Origin: Heterohyrax brucei
Lineage: Eukaryota; Chordata; Mammalia; Hyracoidea; Procaviidae
DNA length: 64,000 nt
Reading direction: 5' to 3'
Assembly (NCBI GenBank): GCA_028571685.1
Contig: CM053154.1
Span: forward strand, 17,392,001 to 17,456,000
Notes under the pieces: generated by a model
Told to the model about the DNA's origin: nothing
The model's input: the letters and a program-made list of their open reading frames with translations, nothing else
The model's database searches: none
Position numbers and translations under genes: made by a program
Part shown: in pieces, positions 56,493 to 64,000 of the stretch
Numbering within the stretch: the stretch's first letter is position 1
Layout: every line of letters starts with the position of its first letter

Positions 56493-57666
56493 AGTGTGTG
56501 GCAAGTGCTTGATAATCATCAGTTCATTCCCTTACCTCCCTTAGGATTACTGTCTTTCAAATCATTATTCTATTAAATTAAAATACTGTGCAAGAGCCTT
56601 TCTGATTAGAGAACTTGTCAACATTGGGGAAAAACATACTGGTTGTTGGTGTGCTGGTGTTGACTATGAAACATGAGGAGGCAGTCCTATGCTAGGACGT
56701 AATTTAGACTTGTGAACATTTCCTTTTTTCATTTCACCTTGCTATGTTTCCTGACAGTTGATTGATCAAAGATGGGGTTGCATTAACCAGTATTCTCTCT
56801 CAAAATACAATGGCACGAAAAGGTCCTGTCACCGAATTCCTTTAATCTGATTGTTTTTCTTTTGATATGGTTTACGTCAGCCAGCACAGAGGAGAAAGGA
56901 GCCTTGGCTTGGGGGAGGAGACACAAAGGAGAAGCAGTTTAGATAAGGTCTAAGAAGGAACTAAAGGAGCATAAAGGAATATGGGTAACCAAGGACCTGT
57001 AAAAAAACTGAGGTAGAAAATTTACAGTCAGAACAATCTAGAAGGGATAATTAACCCTTACATAACACTGGGCTGCAACATTAGTCTCTTTTTCCCTGGC
57101 TGATCTCATGGGAGAAATCCGTCTACACAGAAAAAGCTCCTTCCCATAACACGGCTGTAAAGTATTTGTGATGAAAAAATACTGCTTTCTAAAAATCCAT
57201 AACAACATGAAGTCAGTGATAAATTGATGCCATAGTCTAGACTTCAGTTTTATTTAAAGGGGAGCTAAAAGCGGTGGAAAACTTCACAGCATTTCTTGTT
57301 CAATTTCCTTGGAATCTGCCCTTTTGGTAACAATTCTGCTGTTTTGTGCCTGTCTTCAAATTTCATAAAACACCTTCTGATTTGATATGTCCCGTGATAA
57401 CCTTTTTATGAGTCAGTCGTCTCCATTCTCTTGGTGTGTCCGTGGTCTGTGGGGTGAGGACTGGGAAGGTCTTTAGGTCTTTGTCCCAGTTGAATTATTC
57501 ATGTTGAGGTGCCAGGATTGGAAGGCTGAAATGCAGTTAGTTAAATTAATAAGCCCAGAGGAACAATTTTCATAAGTCACCATTCTCTTTACTCCAAGAA
57601 GATGGAAACTAACTGACTTGCCCAGATGCATACCTGTTACTCTGTGTGCCATTCTCTTGCTGTGTT
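56493..57666. other. unassigned, low-repeat stretch
   Basis: About 1.2 kb of unique-looking sequence; no exon supported. Confidence 0.45.
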
Positions 57667-58018
57667 GTTGGTGCTAGCTGCCACCGAGTCAGTCTGGACT
57701 CCTGGCGATCCCAAGTGCATCCCAGTATTACAGCACTCCATGAGGTTTTCACCTGGTGACATAGTGGGCTAAGTGCTACATCTGCTAACTGAAAGGTTGG
57801 CAGTTCAGATCCACCAGGCGCTTCTTGGAAACTCAGTGGGGCAGTTCTACCCTGACCTATACAGGGTTGCTATGAGTCAGACCCGACTCGACAGCAGTGG
57901 GTAACCTTTCAGAAGCAGATTGCTAAGGTTGTCTTCTGAAATACCTCTGAATGGGTTTGAACCCCCAACCCTTTGGCTGGTAGCTGAGCGCTTAGCCATT
58001 TGCACTACCCAGGGATTC
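57667..58018 (-). repeat. AfroSINE, old subfamily, split by a younger SINE
   Basis: Outer antisense copy (TGCTAGCTGCCACCGAGTCA; later TTTGAACCCCCAACCCTTTG; CACTACCCAGGGATTCTT) is interrupted at 57752-57902. Confidence 0.88.
57752..57902 (+). repeat. AfroSINE-type SINE nested in an older SINE
   Basis: CACCTGGTGACATAGTGGGC to GACTCGACAGCAGTGGGT, opposite in direction to its host. Confidence 0.92.
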
Positions 58019-59134
58019 TTTCTGCAATGAAAATTCCCATTTTATTGAGCAAAAGGGCAGATGAAAGGAGCCTGGCTATCCAGGGAAGTTTTGAACTATG
58101 GCTGTTGTCCTTTCTTTCGTATTTTTAATGTATTTTTATAACCACAGTAGCAAGGGACTCTTAATCCTGTTCCATTGCCTATTCATTCAACTAAAATTGG
58201 TGATTAACGCCTATTTAGAAGAACATAATGAAAAATACACTGAAAAATAAAAGGACGTAGATTATTTTCAGAGTGATGTCACTGAATCAAAAAAGCTGAA
58301 CCTTCAAGTCTGGCAGGATCAGGTGGGTGGAGGAGGGGAACGTGATAACACGGTTAGAAAGTCGTCTTTATTACTCTTGGTTCAGATGTTGTAATGTGAT
58401 CCGGAGCGCTCTGGGTTTTATGAAAGGATGAATTGAGGGGTCAGGTCAGAGAGAACAAATGTTCTGTTTTCTCCTCTGCTTTTGGTATAATTTGGATGGT
58501 GTACAAAAATGGCATGGTGTTTATCACCTGTTTCCTTTGTAAAAGGTCTTACATTTGTCATAGCTGGAGGTTAGGGGAGGGTTGTCAGGTACCTTTCCTT
58601 CTCAGTGTAAAATTACACGACATTTCTGGGTTCCATCTAGACATCTGCAAACCTAGATTGGTATCTTAGAGTAAAAGGTATACAAATGCAAATGCATACT
58701 AAATTCTCCTAAGGTATTTTAGTCATAGGGTACAGATAAGGGTGTATTTGCATGTGTCTCCCAATTTTGCTGGCTCAGTGGTCCTCACCTGAAACACTGG
58801 AAGACCTCAGCATTCTCCTGTCTCTAAGTCTCTCTCCAACTTTTCTGAAAGAGCAGGGAAGAGTTTCTCATGTTCTGTGAATAAACTTAACACTATTCAC
58901 TGCCCACAAGTTACAGTCAAACCTGTAAAGCTGGAACTTGTGTAAAGTGGAAACCTGTCAGGGACAGAAAAGGAAAATACTGTCAATTAAAAGAAACAGT
59001 AAAAGTGTTAAGACCACACACTGCCAAAGGTGGAAAACTCCAGAAACCCAGGAAAACAAGGCAGTCCTGTTGAATTTTGGCTCTCACAGGTTTCACTGTA
59101 CTTTGAAGTAAATAGCTACCTTTCATCAAATGCA
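58019..59134. other. unassigned sequence
   Basis: No gene or recognised repeat. Confidence 0.45.
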
Positions 59135-59308
59135 GCAGCACATGGCAGCTAACCAAAGGTTACAGGTTCAAATCCATTCAGGGGCACTTCAGAAGAAAGA
59201 CTTGGTCATCTTTTTCTGAAAAGTCAGCCACTGAAAATGCTATGGAGCCCAGTTCTACTCTGCCACTTATGGGGCCACCATGAATCGGAATTGGCTAGAC
59301 TGTAACAG
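59135..59308 (+). repeat. AfroSINE, old subfamily
   Basis: GGCAGCTAACCAAAGGTTAC, AGAAGAAAGACTTGGTCATC, GGGGCCACCATGAATCGGAA. Confidence 0.88.
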
Positions 59309-59309
59309 G

Positions 59310-59475
59310 TAATATCCTTAGAATGCTTGTTGCCAGGTCCTGTGCCAAATGCTTTATCTCATTACCTCATTTGTGAATGAATGGCTTCTCACCACCACCA
59401 CTGGGGCAGACATTTCCACTTTACGGGCGAAAAAACAGAGGCTCTGAGATAAGTTACTTATTAAGTGGCACTTCT
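59310..59475 (-). repeat. MIR SINE, antisense
   Basis: CACTTTACGGGCGAAAAAAC and ACAGAGGCTCTGAGATAAGT. Confidence 0.82.
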
Positions 59476-60360
59476 CAGAATCGCTCATTTATTCATCCAG
59501 TGAATGCTTTTTAATCATCATGTTCCAGGCACTGTTCTAGTGCTGGGCTGTAGCAGTGACTGACACACATAGGGATCTCTCTTTTTAGGGGTTTGTAGTC
59601 TGTTGGGGGAGGGGAGGGTGGATGGAGACAGATGGTAAACAAACAAGCAGACAGAAAAAATGATTTCAAGTAGTGTCAAAGGCTTCGAAGGAAGTCAACC
59701 AGAACGAGGTGAAAGGGAATGGCTAGTGTGGATGGACAGCTTTGGTGGCATCTGGGAAACCTTTCTCAAGGACTCTTTTGAGCTGAACGCTGAATGAGAA
59801 GGAGCCAGCTGCGTGCAGATCATGAGCATTGCAGGGAGAGCGAACAGCAAGTGTAAAGCCCTCAAAGCAATAAGGATGCTGGCAAGTTTCAGAAAGAGAA
59901 AGAATGTCATTGTGGTTGGTGTCTTGTTATCGGTGGGGAGAGATTCAGAGAAAAAACTGGATTGGCTATCAAGACCTGGGCCAGGAAGGGTCTCATGTAC
60001 TGTGGTAACACTGTTCCATTTTATTCTGGTGGTAATGAAAGTCCCCTGGTACGTTTTCAGCAGGGTGCATGATGATCTGACTCATGTTTTAAGGCTGCGC
60101 TCGTGCTGCTTTGTGGCGAGTCACTTGTAGGTAGGCAGGAGGGACAGCAGGGAGAACAACTGGGGTGCTGTCTGAATGATGTACTGGGGAGAAGAAGTTG
60201 GCTTGGAGGAGGGTGGGGCAGTGGCGGAAGGACAAGTGGAGGGATTGGTGGCATGTTTTGGAGTTGGTGGGATTTGTTGATGGAGCGGATGTAGGCTAGC
60301 AGGGCAAAAGAAGAATCAAGGAAGACATCTAGATTGTGCGCTGAGCACCTGGGGAAGGGT
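59476..60360. repeat. probable ancient mammal-wide repeat
   Basis: GTTCCAGGCACTGTTCTAGT, GATGGTAAACAAACAAGCAG, GAGCATTGCAGGGAGAGCGA. Same style as 47.2-47.9 kb. Short open frames within it are not considered genes. Confidence 0.45.
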
Positions 60361-60380
60361 TGTCATTCTCATTAGGGAAA

Positions 60381-60545
60381 TGCAAACCCCAAATTCTACT
60401 GCCCTTGAGTCGATTCTGACTCATAGTAACCCTATAGAACAGAGTAGACTGCCTCATAGAGTTTCTAAGGAGTGCCTGGTGGATTTGAACTGCCAACTTT
60501 TGGTTAGCCACTTTAGCACTTAACCACTATGCCACCAGGGTTCCC
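60381..60545 (-). repeat. AfroSINE-type SINE
   Basis: Antisense copy with a perfect 11-bp target duplication CATTAGGGAAA (60370-60380 and 60546-60556). Confidence 0.97.
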
Positions 60546-60607
60546 CATTAGGGAAACAGAGGGGTAGAAAGAGCAGTTCTTGGGATTGGGTATCATCAAG
60601 AGACTCT

Positions 60608-61650
60608 GCTGTTGTTACGTGCCATTGAGTTGGTTCTGACTCACAGCAGCCTTACGTACAACAGAACAAAACACCACCTCGTTCTGTGGCGTCCTCACAA
60701 TTGTTATGCTTGAGCCCCCTGTGGCAGCCACAGTGTCTGTCTGTCTTACTGAGAGTTGTTCTCTTTCTCGCTGACCCTCCAATTTACCAAACATAATGTT
60801 CTTCCACGGAGACTTGTTCCTCTCGATAACAGTCCAAAGCATTTGAGACATAGATTTAGTATCTTTGTTTCTAAAGAGCATTCTGGTTCTATTTCTTCTA
60901 AGACAGGTTTGTTCATTCTTTTGGTGGTCCATGGTAATATTCAGTATTTGTTGCCAACACTCTAATTCAAAGGCATCTATTCTTCTTTGGTCTTCCTTAG
61001 CCATTGCCCAGCTTCGGCACACATGAGGTGATTGAAAACACTATGGCTTGGGTCAGGGACATCTTGGTCTTCCAGGTGACATCGTTGCTTTTTAACACTT
61101 GGACGAGATCTTTTGTAGCAGATTTGTCCAATGCATTGTTTGATTCTTGACTGCTGCTTCCACTGTATTGTGGATCCAAGTAAATATAATCCTTGACAAC
61201 TTGAATCTTGTCTCTATTTATCATGATGTTGGTTATTGATCAGTTGTGAGGATTTTTGTTTTCTTTATGTTGAGGTGTAACCCACATTGAAAGCTGCAGT
61301 CTTTGATTTTCATTGGTAAGAGCTTCAAGTTCTCTTCTCTTTCAGCAAGCATAGTGTGTCGTCTGTATAATGCAGGGATGATGAGTCTACCTCTGATCCT
61401 GATGCTCTGCTCTTCTTTATGTATCCCAGTTTTGGGGGTTATTTGCTCAGCATACAGATTAAGTCTGGTGAGAGAATATGACTCTGACACACTTTTCCTG
61501 ATTTTACTCCACGCAGAATCCCCTTGCTCTGTTCGAATGACCATATATAGGTTCTTTACGAGCACAATTAAGTGTTCTGGGATTCTCATTCTTTGCAATG
61601 TTATCTATAATTTGTTATGATCCACACAGTCGAGTGGATTCTCTTTGGGC
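60608..61650 (-). repeat. RTE-type LINE, reverse transcriptase to 3' end, antisense
   Basis: About 1.04 kb on the minus strand. 61233-61598 covers the reverse-transcriptase palm and after (MRIPEHLIVLVKNLYMVIRT, LNLYAEQITPKTGIHKEEQS, LHLNIKKTKIL). 60615-61022 covers the C-terminus (RRIDAFELECWQQILNI). The catalytic Tyr-Ala-Asp-Asp box reads Tyr-Arg-Arg-His before TMLAE, so the enzyme is dead even apart from frameshifts. It is the longest LINE coding remnant in the window. 5'-truncated, endonuclease absent. Confidence 0.92.
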
Positions 61651-63052
61651 ATGTTAATTGAAAGCCTCTGAAAAATCCAAGAGTACAGTCAGATAGGAAG
61701 CTGGCTCTATGAGGAGCCAAGGTGGGAACTTCAAATTTGGGATTTGCATAACGCCTTGGTGACATTACCTATGAAGACAGTGTAGACGGAGAACACACTA
61801 ATGGTTTCTAGAGCAGCCTGGTCTGTTACTAGTCAACAATGAGATAAGAATAAAAATCAAAAGTGTGCATCGCAAAGTTCTATAGCAATTTGATAGCAAA
61901 TGCAAGGTGAGTGGTCTTATATTTTGTATGCCTTTTATTCCATTCTTTTTGTAAGTCATTTTCCTTGTACTTTCCAGTGGTATTGGTCTACAGTGGACTG
62001 CAGATTAAAACAAAAACAAGGAATTCTTCTCCCGTAAACACTGCTGTGAAGGTTGAGCATATAAAAAAGAAGTAGAAACAGAGGCTGAGAAAAAAATGGC
62101 AGGAGAGTAGAATGAAAACTGAGAGATCTGAACCAAGTCTGTCAAGCTCCAAAGCACTGATGTGTCACTGTATTTTTATATCGCCTCATCCCTAGGGGTA
62201 GTCCCCATCATAGGCACATGACATAGCACTGATAGACCTTTGATCACATCACAGAACTTCTGCATCTGTGCCCAGGTGATGTCTCTAGGTCTCCTAAGTT
62301 CATCCTCCAGCCGACCAAAGTATAGTGTCAGGAGGGAATGCTTTCCCACTGGACTTGACAGAAGTGAGAAGCCAATTTCTTGTCTCACTTGTCTCCTGCG
62401 TCCCCAGAGAAGCTTTATTTATGTCCCGTGTTTCATAAAGGCCTTCCAGAGAGCAGTTCCATCCTCTCTTTCTTGTTTTCCATCAGCCTCTCTTTTTATG
62501 GAGGTCAGACCTTGTCCTTGGGGCTGAGCAACAGGGCCATCCATTTCTGTTTCCCAGCATCGTCCTCTCCCTACATGTCAACACACAGTGATTGGGGACC
62601 AGGGACAGGAGGCAGAGGCATTTGACAGCGTGGGTCAGTCTGGCCTGCTCCTTAACCCAAATGTGCAGAGTTTTGTTTTTTAAAATGTGCTGTTGACTTA
62701 CACTCCTCATGCTTTGGAAAAAGAGAAGAATAAAGAGAAGACAAAGAACTAAGGCTTTACCCATTATACTACTTGGGCTGATTTACAAGTAGGTTTCAAA
62801 ACAAATGATTTACAGAGAGATCCAAGATGGTTTAATCTAATTTATGCAAGAAATCTGGTGGTGTGTTTGAGTCTGGCAATTTGAACTTCAAAAAGTACAA
62901 GTGATTCTACAAGAGACCTTTAATTTTACTGAGTTCTAAAACACATATGACACCTTTAGTGGCTAATTGAGAGACTTACTCTAAGAGTGTTTTCATTAAC
63001 TCAGAACTCCTTGTCTATCAGACTGATAATATCCAGGTTCTGTTGCCCAAAA
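61651..63052. other. unassigned, low-repeat stretch
   Basis: About 1.4 kb of unique-looking DNA with short overlapping open frames at 62176-62764; none has exon signals or recognised homology. Confidence 0.45.
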
Positions 63053-63206
63053 GAAAACCTGGGGGTGTAGTCGTTAAGTGCTACAGCTGCTAACCAAAAG
63101 CCAGCAGTTCACATCCATCAGGCACTACGTGGAAACTGTGTGGAGCAGTTCTGTTCTGTCCTATAGGGTCACTGTGCTTTGGAATTGACCCAATGGCAAT
63201 AGGTTC
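63053..63206 (+). repeat. AfroSINE-type SINE
   Basis: AGAAAACCTGGGGGTGTAGT to GGCAATAGGTTCTGG. Confidence 0.94.
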
Positions 63207-63328
63207 TGGAATACAATGGCAATGGAGTATAAATTCTTAATTCTAGAAACTTTTACATCTTCATTTTTAGATAAAATTACCTTAAAGCTGCTTTTCTAGT
63301 TGCTTTAATTTTCATTTAACTACGTTGA

Positions 63329-63480
63329 ACTAAAAAACTCAATGCTGCTGAGTTGATTTGGACTCACAGTGACCCTATATAGAGGACAGAGTAGAACTGT
63401 TCTATAGTTTCCAAGGAGCACCTCAGAGTTTGAACTGCCTGCCTTTTGATTAGCAGACACAGCGCTTAACTGCTACACTA
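63329..63480 (-). repeat. AfroSINE-type SINE
   Basis: Antisense: ACTCAATGCTGCTGAGTTGA to GCGCTTAACTGCTACACTA. Confidence 0.93.
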
Positions 63481-63566
63481 AATTTACATACCCTTGTATA
63501 TAATAAAAATACTACTAGTAATGGTAGTGATAGTAATTATAAAACTACACTACTTAGTTATTATTA

Positions 63567-63768
63567 TTAGCTGCTGTCAAGTTGATGCTTCACTCATAGG
63601 AACCCTATCATGTGTTACAGAGTAGACCTGCTCTCTAGAGTTTTCTTCACTGTAATCTCAGTGGAAGCAAATGTCTAAGCCTTTTCTTCCATGCAACTGC
63701 CGGGTGGGTTCCGACTGCCAGCCTTTGAGTTAACAGCCAATCCCAAAACCACTTGGGCCCCCCAGGCT
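63567..63768 (-). repeat. AfroSINE, old subfamily
   Basis: Antisense: TTAGCTGCTGTCAAGTTGAT, CTAAGCCTTTTCTTCCATGC, ending CTTGGGCCCCCCAGG. Confidence 0.88.
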
Positions 63769-63809
63769 TCAGTACTCTTTTAATAGTCATGGCAATAATG
63801 ATACAAAGT

Positions 63810-63985
63810 AACATTTCATTGAGCTATAGGTGTCAAGTAAAGTTCTACTGTTTCCACGGGGATGAACTAATTTAATGCTCACACCAACCCCTGAAGTCCC
63901 CATGATTATTATCCCGTTGGACAGAAGAGAAAACAGAGTCACAGAGCAGTTAAACTGTTGGCTGAAAGTCATTGAGGGAGGGGGA
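63810..63985 (-). repeat. MIR SINE, antisense
   Basis: TAATTTAATGCTCACACCAA, CCATGATTATTATCCCGTTG, AGAGAAAACAGAGTCACAGA. Confidence 0.85.
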
Positions 63986-64000
63986 GAGTTCTTCCGTATT

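Overview
The window looks like noncoding nuclear DNA from a paenungulate afrotherian, most probably an elephant or close relative. The main reason is about 47 copies, on both strands, of a tRNA-derived SINE of the AfroSINE/PSINE type (A-box-like TGGCGCAGTGG, B-box-like GTTCGAATCC, tail GCTATGAGTCGGAATTGACT). With them are RTE-type LINE fragments whose 3' end resembles the SINE tail, an L1 lineage with a long 3'UTR that I associate with elephants, and about a dozen copies of one MaLR-like LTR family. Family names come from remembered consensus sequences, not from a search.

Layout. 1-2.6 kb: old L1 (5'UTR/ORF1-like). 3.0-5.1 kb: antisense L1 3'UTR joined head-to-head to a sense L1 ORF2 end. 5.1-10.5 kb: LTRs and L1 3'UTRs nested in each other, ending in a hairpin of two inverted LTR copies. 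10.6-17.5 kb: palindromic mariner derivative, an ancient repeat split by SINEs, a possible 940-bp LTR, and two LTRs with clean 5-bp target duplications. 17.8-19.1 kb: a 157-bp foldback element and a 934-bp mariner-like transposon with terminal inverted repeats, TA duplication and a decayed transposase. 19.1-35.3 kb: RTE fragments, a second old L1 5' region, a second palindromic mariner copy, more LTRs and SINEs. 35.35-36.1 kb: the only CpG island. 36.1-64 kb: SINE-rich sequence with larger unassigned stretches, a third palindromic mariner copy, and RTE fragments at 51.8, 55.0 and 60.6 kb.

Genes. No complete gene is visible. The one real gene signal is the CpG island, which holds a plausible first coding exon on the + strand: ATG at 35750 in a fair initiation context, 13 coding bases (Met-Ser-Ala-Arg plus one base), then a strong GTGAGT splice donor at 35763. 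Everything after it would then be a long first intron. I could not identify the gene and saw no convincing second exon. The longest open frames are L1/RTE/mariner remnants, GC-rich frames in the CpG island, or chance frames.

The most interesting parts are the decayed mariner element at 18.1-19.1 kb, the three-copy palindromic mariner family, the L1 head-to-head structure flanked by three copies of one target motif, the inverted LTR hairpin, and two SINE-in-SINE composites that share breakpoints. I see no new defence, biosynthetic or signalling system.
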